A DNA stretch of 25,005 bases. Source: CAZBDU01 sp964490725 (GTDB taxonomy: Bacteria; Spirochaetota; Spirochaetia; SZUA-6; DRHE01). Location of the stretch: positions 1 to 25,005 of the forward strand of contig CAZBDU010000084.1 in the NCBI GenBank assembly GCA_964490725.1, in the 5' to 3' direction. Under the pieces are notes generated by a model. That model was given only the letters and a program-made list of their open reading frames with translations. It did no database searches and had not been told where the DNA came from. Shown here piece by piece: positions 8,155-15,641 of this stretch (its first letter is position 1; each line of letters opens with the position of its first letter). The translations under genes and the position numbers were made by a program.

Positions 8155-8182
8155 TTATAAAAGCAGGGGCCGGAAACGGCAA
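8155..8182 (-). promoter_or_regulatory. Predicted promoter of the cyclase-HEAT-mtnA run
   Basis: On the minus strand TTGCCG (8177-8182), a 16-bp spacer and a perfect TATAAT (8155-8160) lie about 40 bp upstream of the cyclase ATG. Just downstream, where transcription should start, is a tandem hexamer (TCAATT twice on the plus strand, 8146-8157). This is one of few A/T-rich islands in the window. Confidence 0.6.
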
Positions 8183-8208
8183 CGCCCGCCGCCGGTCTTC
8201 CCTCGCGG

Positions 8209-8238
8209 TTGCCAGGGCCCGCGTGCGGCGTGTATGCT
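8209..8238 (+). promoter_or_regulatory. Predicted alr promoter, possibly giving a leaderless mRNA
   Basis: TTGCCA (8209-8214, 5/6 to TTGACA), an 18-bp spacer and TATGCT (8233-8238, 4/6 to TATAAT) place the expected transcription start at about 8244-8246, next to the ATG at 8247. No Shine-Dalgarno sequence precedes that ATG, which fits leaderless translation. Confidence 0.4.
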
Positions 8239-8246
8239 TCTCTGTC

Positions 8247-9410
8247 ATGAGCGGGCTGCTTTGGGTGGAGCTGGATGCCTCCGCCCCGGAACACAACCTT
8301 CGGGAGCTGCGCAACACCGGCGCCTCCGGGGCGCTTCTCTGCGCGGTGGTGAAGGCCAATGCCTACGGCCATGGTCTGGCGCAGATGGTGCGGCTGATTC
8401 CTTCGGCGGACTGGCTGGCGCTGCACAGCCTGGAGGAGGGGCTGGCCGTGCGGTCCCTGGGGGAGAGCCGGCCCGTGCTGGTGCTGGGACCGGTGCCCCT
8501 GGACGGCCTGGGGGAGGCGGTGCAGGCGGGCCTGGATATCACCCTCTACAACCGAGAGAGCCTGGAGGCTCTGCGGCGACTGGATCCGGCCTCCGTCGCC
8601 CCCGGCAGGGGGGTGCGCGTGCACCTGAAGGTGGAAACCGGCACCGGCAGACAGGGCATCCTGCCCGGTGACATCGAAGAGTTCGTGCGGGCCGCCGGCG
8701 CCGTGCCGGGACTGGAGCTGGCGGGGCTGTCCACGCACTTCGCCAACGTGGAGGATACCCTGGAGCACGCCTATGCGGAGGAGCAGATCCGGCGCTTCGG
8801 CGAGGCCCGGAACCTGCTGGACCGGCTCGGCGTGAGGCCGCGCTTCCTCCATACCGCCGCCACCGGCGCGGTCATTCTCCTTCCGCAGACCCACTTCTCG
8901 CTGCTGCGGGTGGGGATCGGCCTCTACGGGCTGTGGCCCTCCCGGGAGACCTACCTTTCGGCGCTGCTGAGCCGCCGCCCGGTGCCCGAGCTGCACCCCG
9001 TGCTGAGCTGGAAGACCAGGATCGCCCAGATCAAGATGCTCCCCGAAGGCAGCTACGTGGGCTACGGCTGCACCTACAAGACCACCCGCCCGACGCGCCT
9101 GGCGGTGCTGCCCGTGGGCTATGCCGACGGTTACGACCGGGCGCTGGGCAACGCCGCCCACGTGCTGGTTCGGGGCCGGCGGGCCCCCGTGATCGGGCGG
9201 GTGTGCATGAACCTGACGATGTGCGACGTGACCGACGTTCCCGCCGCGCGCCTGGAGGAGGAGGTGGTGCTGCTGGGCCGGGACGGAGGCGAGCGCATCA
9301 GCGCCGAGACGGTGGCCGGCTGGACCGGGACGATCAACTACGAGGTGGTGGCCCGCATCAGCCCCGCCGTGGAGCGGCGGATCGTGGGTGCGCTGCCGGA
9401 GGGCGGCTGA
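8247..9410 (+). CDS. alr: Alanine racemase
   Basis: This 387-residue PLP enzyme interconverts L- and D-alanine for peptidoglycan. PLP lysine Lys36 lies in CAVVKANAYGHG. Other expected positions are present: the carbamylated-lysine/arginine segment LKVETGTGR (Arg135), His164 in STHF, Arg221 in RVGIGLYG, catalytic Tyr273 in VGYG, and Tyr365 in INYE. The residue after the RVCM motif is Asn322, where Asp is usual. ATG 8247 was chosen because the protein then begins like other family members (LWVELD...HNLRELR). A GTG at 8223 would add eight residues but lies within the predicted promoter. The gene is divergent from the cyclase and ends 21 bp before the convergent DHOD-like gene. Confidence 0.93.
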   Translation: MSGLLWVELDASAPEHNLRELRNTGASGALLCAVVKANAYGHGLAQMVRLIPSADWLALHSLEEGLAVRSLGESRPVLVLGPVPLDGLGEAVQAGLDITLYNRESLEALRRLDPASVAPGRGVRVHLKVETGTGRQGILPGDIEEFVRAAGAVPGLELAGLSTHFANVEDTLEHAYAEEQIRRFGEARNLLDRLGVRPRFLHTAATGAVILLPQTHFSLLRVGIGLYGLWPSRETYLSALLSRRPVPELHPVLSWKTRIAQIKMLPEGSYVGYGCTYKTTRPTRLAVLPVGYADGYDRALGNAAHVLVRGRRAPVIGRVCMNLTMCDVTDVPAARLEEEVVLLGRDGGERISAETVAGWTGTINYEVVARISPAVERRIVGALPEGG

Positions 9411-9431
9411 CAGCCGGGCGCGGGCGCCTTC

Positions 9432-10415
9432 CTACTCCATGCCCACCAGGGCGCGTATGTACTGGAGCCGCTCGTACTGCTCCGGTTTTTCGCTGGCCTC
9501 CAGGCTCATCTTCCCCTGGAACTCCCGGATGCTTTCGAACCCGTGCCGTTCCATCCAGTCCCGGAGCTCCCCCAGCATGGTCTGGATCTCCTTCATCCCT
9601 TTCTGGAACAGGTGCGAGCACACCTGGACGGCCGCGGCGCCGGCCAGCAGCTGCTTGACCACCGCTCTTCCGTCGTGCACGCCGGTGGCGGCGGCCAGGT
9701 CGCAGCCCACCTGGGCGGCCAGGATGGCCACCCAGCGCAGGGGGACGTAGATCTCCTCCGGGGCGCTGAAGCGGTAGCCCGGCGCCAGGCGCATCGTCTC
9801 GATGTCGATGTCCAGCTGGTAGAAGCGGTTGAACAGAACCAGGGCGTCCGCCCCCGCCTTGCGCAGCGCCGAGGCCATGCGGGGAAGGGAGGTGAAGTAG
9901 GGGCCGATCTTGCAGGCGATGGGGATCTCCACGCGGCGGCGGATCGCCTCCACGATGCGCGTGTAGGTCCCCTCGATCTCCTCGACGGTGCGGTCGAAGT
10001 TGGTGGGGAGGATGGCGATGTTCAGCTCCAGGGCGTCCGCCCCCGCCCGGGCGATCTCCACCGCGTAGTTGTGCCACCACTTGGGGGTGATGCAGTTGAG
10101 GCTGGCGATCACCGGGATCTGCACCGACTTCTTGGCCTCCCGGATGAGCTCCAGGTACTCGTCCTGCCCCATGCGCATCCCCATCTGTCTCACGTAGTCG
10201 AAGGCCTCCGGGTGCGGGTAGGGCCAGGACTCCTTCTCCAGCTCTTCGGTCTCGCTCTGGATCTGCTCCTCGAAGAGACTCTTGAGCACCACCGCGCCCG
10301 CGCCGCCGTCCTGGCAGCGCTTGATTTTGGCCAGGGTGTTCGTCAGGCTCGAGCTGGAGACGATCAGGGGGTTCTTGAGGGTCAGGCCCATGTAGGTGAC
10401 CGAGAGTTCCGGCAT
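9432..10415 (-). CDS. Dihydroorotate dehydrogenase-like flavoprotein
   Basis: This 327-residue TIM-barrel protein is related to class 1 dihydroorotate dehydrogenases. FMN-site features appear conserved: Lys44 in VVLKSL, Asn132 in ELNIA, Lys169 in ACKIGP, Asn196 in LFNRF, and the phosphate-binding ATGVHDGR and LLAGAAAVQV. The class 1 catalytic loop N-x-S-C-P-N reads N-I-A-I-L-P-T, with no Cys base and no Ser replacement as in class 2. So it probably acts on something other than dihydroorotate, and the pyrD name should not be transferred. ATG 10415 has a strong AGAGGAGG about 6 nt upstream. It lies 86 bp after the YbaK-family gene. A weak promoter may exist there (TTGACT at 10500-10505, 17 bp, TAACGT at 10477-10482), as may a palindrome. 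No other pyrimidine gene is present. Confidence 0.85.
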   Translation of the reverse strand: MPELSVTYMGLTLKNPLIVSSSSLTNTLAKIKRCQDGGAGAVVLKSLFEEQIQSETEELEKESWPYPHPEAFDYVRQMGMRMGQDEYLELIREAKKSVQIPVIASLNCITPKWWHNYAVEIARAGADALELNIAILPTNFDRTVEEIEGTYTRIVEAIRRRVEIPIACKIGPYFTSLPRMASALRKAGADALVLFNRFYQLDIDIETMRLAPGYRFSAPEEIYVPLRWVAILAAQVGCDLAAATGVHDGRAVVKQLLAGAAAVQVCSHLFQKGMKEIQTMLGELRDWMERHGFESIREFQGKMSLEASEKPEQYERLQYIRALVGME

Positions 10416-10449
10416 TGAGACCTCCTCTGAGCTGCCGTTGGGTCAAGGC

Positions 10450-10465
10450 CGCCGGGCGCCCGGCG
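10450..10465. repeat. 16-bp perfect palindrome between YbaK-family and DHOD-like genes
   Basis: Bases 10450-10465 (core GCCGGGCGCCCGGC) form a perfect GC-only palindrome 35 bp after the YbaK-family stop and 35 bp before the DHOD-like start. It could weakly terminate or pause transcription from the upstream gene, but no T-run follows on the minus strand, so a standard intrinsic terminator is not supported. A protein-binding site is the alternative. Confidence 0.4.
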
Positions 10466-10501
10466 CAGCCGCCACCACGTTACGGCAGCCGGGAGGGAAA
10501 G

Positions 10502-10990
10502 TCAAGCTTGTGCCGGAAGCGTGTCGGGCTCGGGCTCCGAGGTGCAGTCGCACACCGCCGCACCGGTGATCTCCCGCAGCTGCTCGAAGGTGGTGGGCAC
10601 CCCGGAGCTGTCCGTGCCGGCGGCCGGATAGATGACTGGATGGTCCGCCAGGTGGCGGTCCAGGTAGATGGGAATGCCCTCCACCCCGAAGGGACAGACG
10701 CCGCCGGGACGGAACCCGGTGACCTTCAGCGTCTCGCCCGCGGTGGCCAGGCGGGTCTTCGTGCCCAGCAGCCGCTTCAGAGCGGGGTTGGACAGACGGC
10801 GGTCCCCCGGGCAAACCACCATGACGGTGCTCCCGTCCTTGCCCACCAGGAGCAGGCTCTTGGCGATGCTGCCCACCGCCACCCCCAGCTTCTCAGCGGC
10901 CAGCACGGCGGTGGGTGTGGAGCCGGCCTCGAACTCGATGGCCGAAAGGCCGTGGCGCTCCAGAACGCGGCGTACCTGCGGGGGGATCAC
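10502..10990 (-). CDS. YbaK/ProX-family aminoacyl-tRNA editing deacylase
   Basis: This 162-residue protein matches the usual single-domain length of YbaK/ProX proteins, which hydrolyse misacylated tRNAs (for example Cys- or Ala-tRNA-Pro) in trans. Supporting features are STPTAVLAAEKLGV (about 24-37), the conserved lysine Lys44 in SIAKSLLL, a central CPGDRRLS, and TGFRPGGVCPFG, the GG-x-x-PFG signature of the family. GTG 10990 was chosen because GGAGGAAG lies about 4 nt upstream and the protein begins as family members do. The last 15 residues are acidic and Pro-rich. It follows the adenosine deaminase gene by 30 bp, so the two are probably co-transcribed. Which tRNA it edits cannot be told from sequence. 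Confidence 0.85.
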   Translation of the reverse strand: MIPPQVRRVLERHGLSAIEFEAGSTPTAVLAAEKLGVAVGSIAKSLLLVGKDGSTVMVVCPGDRRLSNPALKRLLGTKTRLATAGETLKVTGFRPGGVCPFGVEGIPIYLDRHLADHPVIYPAAGTDSSGVPTTFEQLREITGAAVCDCTSEPEPDTLPAQA

Positions 10991-11020
10991 GGCTTCCTCC
11001 CGGGCTTCAGCCCGGCGCCT

Positions 11021-12100
11021 TCAGGCGAAGGGGGCGATCTCTTCACGGATGCGGGCAAAGCGGGGCTTGAGCACGTCGTAGATGATCTGGATGCGCTCGT
11101 CGTGGTGGAGGAAGGAGCTCTTCATGGCATTGAGGGTGATCTTCTCCAGATCGCGGAGGGTCAGGTTGTAGTGGGTGACCGCGATGTGCATCTCCCTGCC
11201 CAGGGTGGTGTTGCTCATCAGCCGGTTGTCCGTGGCCAGGAACACCCGGAAGTTGTTGCGGTAGTAGACCGGGAAGGGATGGTCGTCGAAGCTCTCCGCG
11301 GCCCCGGTCTGCACGTTGGAGGACAGACACATCTCCATGGGGATGCGCTTGTCGCGCACGAAGTGACTCAAGGAGCCCATCTTCTCGATGCGCGTGCCGT
11401 GCACCACCATGTCTTCCACCAGGCGCGTGGCGTGTCCTATGCGGTGGGCGCCGCAGTACTGGATGGCCTGCCAGATCGACTCCATGCCGAAGGCCTCCCC
11501 GGCGTGGACGGTGATGTTGAAGTTCATGCGCCGGATGTACTCGAAGGCGTCCAGGTGCTTCTTGGGCGGGTGGCCGTACTCGTCTCCGGCCAGGTCGAAG
11601 CCCACCACTCCGTCGTCGCGGAAGGACACGGCCAGCTCCGCGGTCTCCAGCGATACGGTCTGATCGCGCATGGCGCAGAGGATCAGCCCGTACTCCACCC
11701 CGGTCCGCCGCTTTCCCTCCTCCAGGCCGCGCAGCACCGACTGCACCACCGTCTCCAGGTTCATCCCCCCGGCCAGGTGGAGCACCGGGGCAAAGCGGAT
11801 CTCCGCGTAGACCACATTGTCGGCGGCCAGGTCCTCCAGCGCCTCGCAGGCGATGCGCTCCAGCGCCGCCTCGGTCTGCATCACCGAAATGGCTACCCCA
11901 AAACCCTCCAGGTACAGCGAAAGGCTCTTGCGGTTGGCGCCGCGGTGGAACCAGACGGCCAGCTCGCCGGGATCGCTGGCGGGAAGCTCCACCTTCTGCT
12001 CCCGGGCCAGCTCCACGATCGTCTCGGGGCGCACTCCGCCGTCCAGATGGTCATGAAGCTCCACCTTGGGAATGCTCTTGATCATCTCCTCGGTTACCAT
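11021..12100 (-). CDS. add: Adenosine deaminase (amidohydrolase family)
   Basis: This 359-residue zinc enzyme deaminates adenosine or a related nucleoside. Metal and catalytic residues are present: HDH (His16, His18), HAGEA (His199, Glu202), His223 in IGHATR and Asp291 in ATDNRLMS. The TDDP of classical enzymes is TDNR here, a variant I know from other bacterial adenosine deaminases. ATG 12100 was chosen over ATG 12109 because a TACAAT box overlaps 12109 and would put the transcript start at about 12101. Neither ATG has a Shine-Dalgarno sequence. Longer frames to 12250 run into batE. It follows batE after 62 bp and precedes the YbaK-family gene. Methylthioadenosine is an alternative substrate to consider, since mtnA is in the same window. 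Confidence 0.9.
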   Translation of the reverse strand: MVTEEMIKSIPKVELHDHLDGGVRPETIVELAREQKVELPASDPGELAVWFHRGANRKSLSLYLEGFGVAISVMQTEAALERIACEALEDLAADNVVYAEIRFAPVLHLAGGMNLETVVQSVLRGLEEGKRRTGVEYGLILCAMRDQTVSLETAELAVSFRDDGVVGFDLAGDEYGHPPKKHLDAFEYIRRMNFNITVHAGEAFGMESIWQAIQYCGAHRIGHATRLVEDMVVHGTRIEKMGSLSHFVRDKRIPMEMCLSSNVQTGAAESFDDHPFPVYYRNNFRVFLATDNRLMSNTTLGREMHIAVTHYNLTLRDLEKITLNAMKSSFLHHDERIQIIYDVLKPRFARIREEIAPFA

Positions 12101-12107
12101 GGCGGGC

Positions 12108-12136
12108 ATTGTAGGGCGGGAGGCCAGGAAACACAA
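12108..12136 (-). promoter_or_regulatory. Predicted adenosine deaminase promoter
   Basis: On the minus strand TACAAT (12108-12113, 5/6) lies 17 bp downstream of TTGTGT (12131-12136, only 3/6). The predicted start of transcription is about one base upstream of the ATG at 12100, which would make the mRNA leaderless and explain the missing ribosome-binding site. Confidence 0.4.
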
Positions 12137-12162
12137 GGCTCGCCCGCAGCGCTCCCCAAGGG

Positions 12163-12996
12163 TCAGCCTCCGGGGTGGGGGATCACCATCTCCGCGGCCG
12201 ACGCGGGGATCCAGGCGGTCCGGCCGTCGGCGAGCCGGATGCGGTACCACCCTGCCCGCTCTTCCAGCAGGCGGAACTCCGTGCCATCGTGCAGGGGGTC
12301 GATGAAGCTGCGCTGGTAGGCCGTGCCGTCCCCCTTGCGGGCTACCACCTGGGTGGCGGTGATCACCCCGTCCCTCAAGGTGCGCAGGCGTATCTCATCG
12401 GCAGCCACCGATCCCAGCGCCAGCAGCGCCAGGGCGCCGCACAGCCAGGCGACCGTGACGGTGCGCCGGCTGCGGCGCAGCAGAGCCAGGGCCGTCGCCA
12501 GGCAGGCGGCGGCGAAGAGGATGGCGAACAGGTAGACCTTGAGCGCCGGCGAGGGCAGGGTGTGCCAGAAGAACAGGATGCGCAGCACCGCGGCCGCTCC
12601 GGTGGGGGGCAGGCGATCCTCCCGCTGGGAGCGGGCGTAGCGCAGGTTGTGTCTCAGGTTGGGGTCCGCCGGGATGAACAGCTCGGCGCGCCGGTAGAAG
12701 AGAATGGCGCTTCCGATGTCGCCGAGCAGGAAGTGGGTGTTGGCCAGGTTGTACAGCAGGGCGCCGTTGCGGATCCCCTGTTCCCCGGCCAGGCGCTGGA
12801 AGCGCAGCAGCGCCTCGCGGTACAGCCGCGCCGCCTCCTGGGGATCGGCGGTGTTGGCGGCCTTCTGGAACAGCTCCCCGGCCTCCGCCGCGAGCGCCTC
12901 GCCCTGGGTCGCCGCAGGCAGCTGCGGGGCAGGAAGCAGCGCCAGGATCATGGCGAGCATGGGAAGGCCCGCCGCCACCAGCCTACCTGTCCTCAT
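12163..12996 (-). CDS. batE: BatE-like TPR/SH3 membrane protein
   Basis: This 277-residue protein is the last gene of the moxR/bat operon. An N-terminal signal or anchor segment (about 5-28) is followed by TPR-like helices (about 35-125, including ALLYNLANTHFLLGDIGSAILFYRRAELFIPADP), two hydrophobic helices near 150-195, and a C-terminal SH3-like module ending GWYRIRLADGRTAWIP. This order matches BatE of the Bacteroides aerotolerance operon. The periplasmic SH3-like part may bind peptidoglycan or a partner (inference). ATG 12996 was chosen because it gives a clean signal sequence; it overlaps the 3' end of batD by 14 bp, implying coupled translation. A longer open frame upstream is batD read in another phase. 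Confidence 0.82.
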   Translation of the reverse strand: MRTGRLVAAGLPMLAMILALLPAPQLPAATQGEALAAEAGELFQKAANTADPQEAARLYREALLRFQRLAGEQGIRNGALLYNLANTHFLLGDIGSAILFYRRAELFIPADPNLRHNLRYARSQREDRLPPTGAAAVLRILFFWHTLPSPALKVYLFAILFAAACLATALALLRRSRRTVTVAWLCGALALLALGSVAADEIRLRTLRDGVITATQVVARKGDGTAYQRSFIDPLHDGTEFRLLEERAGWYRIRLADGRTAWIPASAAEMVIPHPGG

Positions 12997-14887
12997 CGTG
13001 AGCCTCTCCCTCCAGCGCGGCGGCCAGCCGGCCGATGCGGGCCAGCACCTCCTCCAGCGGTGCAGGCTCGCCGCCCCGCCTGCCCCCGTAGCGGACCCGC
13101 TCTTCCAGCCGCTCGATCCAGGCGGCTTCGGCAAGCAGGGGCTCGCCGGCGCCCCGGCGCCGCAGCTCCCGGCCCGGATCGAGGGGGGGACGCCCGCCGG
13201 AGCCGGTCTTCCTGCCGCGCAGGTACTCCCGCCAGGCCGCCAGCGCCTTCTCCGCACCGGCGGGATCGCCGGTGCCGATCTCCGCAAGCCGCCCGCGCAG
13301 GAGCTCCAGGGGCGCAGCCGGCCGCGCCTTCACCAGGTCCGCCGGCTGTTCCGCCGCGCCCACCCCTGCCCCGGCCGCCGCCTCCAGGTAGCGCCGCCTG
13401 CGCGTGTAGGCCACGGTACCCAGCAGCAGAGCCAGAGGGAGGGCCAGGAGCACCAGCACCACCGGGCTTCGCGCAGCCGCCTCCAGGCCGTAGGGACGAT
13501 GGGCCAGCAGCCGCTGGCCCGCGTAGTTGAAGCGGATCCCCTCCTCCCAGTCACGGACCGTGCTTCCTCCCCCTCCGGGAAGCTCCGGGCCTTCCAGATC
13601 GGAGGCCGTCACGAGCCGGGTGGGACGCACGGTGATGGGCACGGGCCTGGACCGGGCCACCACGTAGGTGCCGGTGCGGGTGTTGAAATAGGGAACCTCC
13701 AGGGCGGGAAACTCCGTCACCGACTCGCTCTTTGCCCGGATGGTCTGGCTGAACACCTTCCCGGCCTCCTCCAGGCGGGCGCTCATGGGATCGGGTCCCA
13801 GGGTGAAGCTCTGCCCCACCGCGGGCTCTCCGGCCAGGGAGGGGATCTGCGCATCCTCCAGGGCGGCGGGCCCGGACAGGGTGATGCTCAGGGTCACCGG
13901 GTCGCCGACGTTCATCTCCTCCGGCCTGACGGAGGCTTCGACGTCGAGATCCCGGGCCACCAGCCCGGTGAAGCCCGCGGGTCTGCCCTCCAGGGGCAGC
14001 GGAAGCACCCGGATGCGCAGCGCTCCGGAGGCCACGACGGTGCTGTCGTAGTGACGGCCGCTACCGGAGGCGTCTCCCGAGGGGGTCCACACCTGGACGG
14101 TGCCCGGCGGCAGCTCGTACTCTCCGGCTTTCCTCGGCACCACCACCCGATGAAGGGTGAAGGTGGTGAAGGGGATCCCGTCGACAACCGCGCTGCCCTG
14201 CTGCCCTGACCAGTACTGGGTCCCGCTTGCGGAACGGACGGGGATGCGCGAGCGTCCCGCCCCGGTGTCCTCGCTGGCCGTGAAGTCGGGGTGGCGCAGC
14301 AGGGGGATGCTGGCGTAGTAGAAGCTGCCCTGCCGGCGGAAGTACCAGACGGCGGTGAGCGCCACCGGCTCGCCCACGTACGCCTCTGCGGCGGAGAGGC
14401 TGAGGGTCAGCCTGAACTGGTTGGAGGGCGGGGGGATCTCCACCGCCAGCTCCACGGCCGGAGTGCTGTAGCTCCTGCCGTCCACCTCCACCTCGATCGG
14501 CGGGATGGTGAGCGCTCCGTCGCGCAGTGCCACCAGGCGATACAGGTAGTTGCTCCCCTCGTCCTGGCGAAAGCGGCGCAGCGTCTGGCCGCCGCGGAAG
14601 CGCAGCCAGCTCTGCGGGACCTCCCGCACGTCGAAATCCTTCAGACCGGTGAGGTCCGGACGCCCCACCTGGGTTCCTCCGGTGACCTGTATCTGGTAGA
14701 AGAAGCTTTCCCCGAGATAGACTTCCTCTTTCTCCACCACCGCTCCCACCTGCACCGCCAGCGCGGAGGCGGGGAGTGGAGTCAGAGCCGCCGCAGCCAC
14801 CCCCAGAGCCAGCACCATGCCGCCGAGCGCCGCGCCGCCGGCCCGCCGGAGGCGCCTCCGGCCCCCCTTACCACGTCGGTTTACCAT
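12983..14887 (-). CDS. batD: BatD-like membrane protein (oxygen-tolerance family)
   Basis: This 634-residue protein has a basic n-region (RRGKGGRRRLRR) and signal segment (about 18-43), a long beta-rich exported part (about 45-460) with repeated Ig-like motifs such as VYLGESFFYQIQVTG, AYVGEPVALTAVWYF and MNVGDPVTLSITLSG, then one transmembrane helix (VLVLLALPLALLLGTVAY, about 475-493) and a cytoplasmic helical tail of about 140 residues. Repeated Y/N-x-G-[ED]-x-[FV] strands are typical of BatD. In the family it is thought to contact the VWA proteins in the membrane. ATG 14887 lies inside the end of batC (20 bp overlap) and the stop lies inside batE. The function is inferred from family and operon position. 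Confidence 0.85.
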   Translation of the reverse strand: MVNRRGKGGRRRLRRAGGAALGGMVLALGVAAAALTPLPASALAVQVGAVVEKEEVYLGESFFYQIQVTGGTQVGRPDLTGLKDFDVREVPQSWLRFRGGQTLRRFRQDEGSNYLYRLVALRDGALTIPPIEVEVDGRSYSTPAVELAVEIPPPSNQFRLTLSLSAAEAYVGEPVALTAVWYFRRQGSFYYASIPLLRHPDFTASEDTGAGRSRIPVRSASGTQYWSGQQGSAVVDGIPFTTFTLHRVVVPRKAGEYELPPGTVQVWTPSGDASGSGRHYDSTVVASGALRIRVLPLPLEGRPAGFTGLVARDLDVEASVRPEEMNVGDPVTLSITLSGPAALEDAQIPSLAGEPAVGQSFTLGPDPMSARLEEAGKVFSQTIRAKSESVTEFPALEVPYFNTRTGTYVVARSRPVPITVRPTRLVTASDLEGPELPGGGGSTVRDWEEGIRFNYAGQRLLAHRPYGLEAAARSPVVLVLLALPLALLLGTVAYTRRRRYLEAAAGAGVGAAEQPADLVKARPAAPLELLRGRLAEIGTGDPAGAEKALAAWREYLRGRKTGSGGRPPLDPGRELRRRGAGEPLLAEAAWIERLEERVRYGGRRGGEPAPLEEVLARIGRLAAALEGEAHDEDR

Positions 14888-15641
14888 CTGCGTTTGCCTC
14901 CTGTCTCTGCCTCGCCTCCGCCTCCCGGCGCAGCTGCTCCTCCCTCAGGATCGCATAGGCGGTCTCCTCGAGGGGCGTGCGCGGGCCGCCGTCTTCGACC
15001 TGCGGCGCGGGTTGCGGAGCCGGCTCCTGGGGCGCCGGCTCCTCCTCGGCTTCCCCGGGATCGCTCCCGCCGGGGGCCTGCTGTCCCTGCTGCCCGGGGA
15101 CCTCCGCGGCGCGGGGCTGCCCCTGGCCTGCCGCCTGAGCCGCGGCGCGCTGCAGGAGCCTGTCCACCCAGGAGCGGACCACCTCCAGGTTGACCGCCGC
15201 CTGCGTGAAGCCCGGTTCGATGTCCAGGGCCCTCCGGTAGGCGGCCAGCCCCGCGCGGTACAGATCCAGCGCCGCCTGCGGATCGGACTCTTCCTGCTCC
15301 TGGCCCAGCCGCGCCAGGGCATTTCCCTGGTTGTAGTGGACCTTCGCGGCCAGGGCCGGCGCCCGTGGGTGAACCTCCTGGAACGCGGTCAGCGCGGCGG
15401 GAAAGTTGCCCTGCCGGTACAGCGCCACCCCCAGGTTGAACAGCGGCACCGGAGAGTCCGGGCTGGCCTGCCGGGCCTCCTCGTAGCGGGCCGTCGCCTG
15501 GGCGATCGCCCCGGATGCGAGCTCTTCGTTGCCCGCCGCCACCAGCTCCGCGGAGCCGCCTGCGCCCAGCGGGGAGGCGGCGATACAGAGCAGCAGCACC
15601 CCCGCCGCAGGGCCGGCCCACCGCCTGAAGGCAGCGCTCAC
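14868..15641 (-). CDS. batC: BatC-like TPR protein
   Basis: This 257-residue exported TPR protein starts with a basic signal sequence (about 1-30, hydrophobic GPAAGVLLLCIAA). TPR motifs cover about 35-160, including LFNLGVALYRQGNFPAALTA and KVHYNQGNALARLGQ. The rest, about 170-230, is a Gln/Pro/Glu/Ala-rich low-complexity stretch, followed by a charged helical end (LREEQLRREAEARQRQ). In the bat operon family, BatC TPR proteins are proposed to assemble with BatB and BatE. GTG 15641 was chosen because it overlaps the batB TGA in a GTGA quartet and has GGGAG about 8 nt upstream; the open frame farther upstream is batB in another phase. The 3' end overlaps batD by 20 bp. Confidence 0.82.
   Translation of the reverse strand: MSAAFRRWAGPAAGVLLLCIAASPLGAGGSAELVAAGNEELASGAIAQATARYEEARQASPDSPVPLFNLGVALYRQGNFPAALTAFQEVHPRAPALAAKVHYNQGNALARLGQEQEESDPQAALDLYRAGLAAYRRALDIEPGFTQAAVNLEVVRSWVDRLLQRAAAQAAGQGQPRAAEVPGQQGQQAPGGSDPGEAEEEPAPQEPAPQPAPQVEDGGPRTPLEETAYAILREEQLRREAEARQRQEANADGKPTW

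Noticed and set aside
9358..10446. 362-codon minus-strand frame overlapping the DHOD-like gene
   Set aside because: It is the DHOD-like gene shifted by one phase and is rich in Gly, Arg and Pro; the 9432-10415 frame carries the motifs and a strong ribosome-binding site.
10415..12319. 634-codon open frame on the plus strand opposite adenosine deaminase and the YbaK-family gene
   Set aside because: Composition is His/Gln/Gly/Val-rich without domains, and the opposite strand holds two well-recognised enzymes. GC-rich third positions create such mirror frames.
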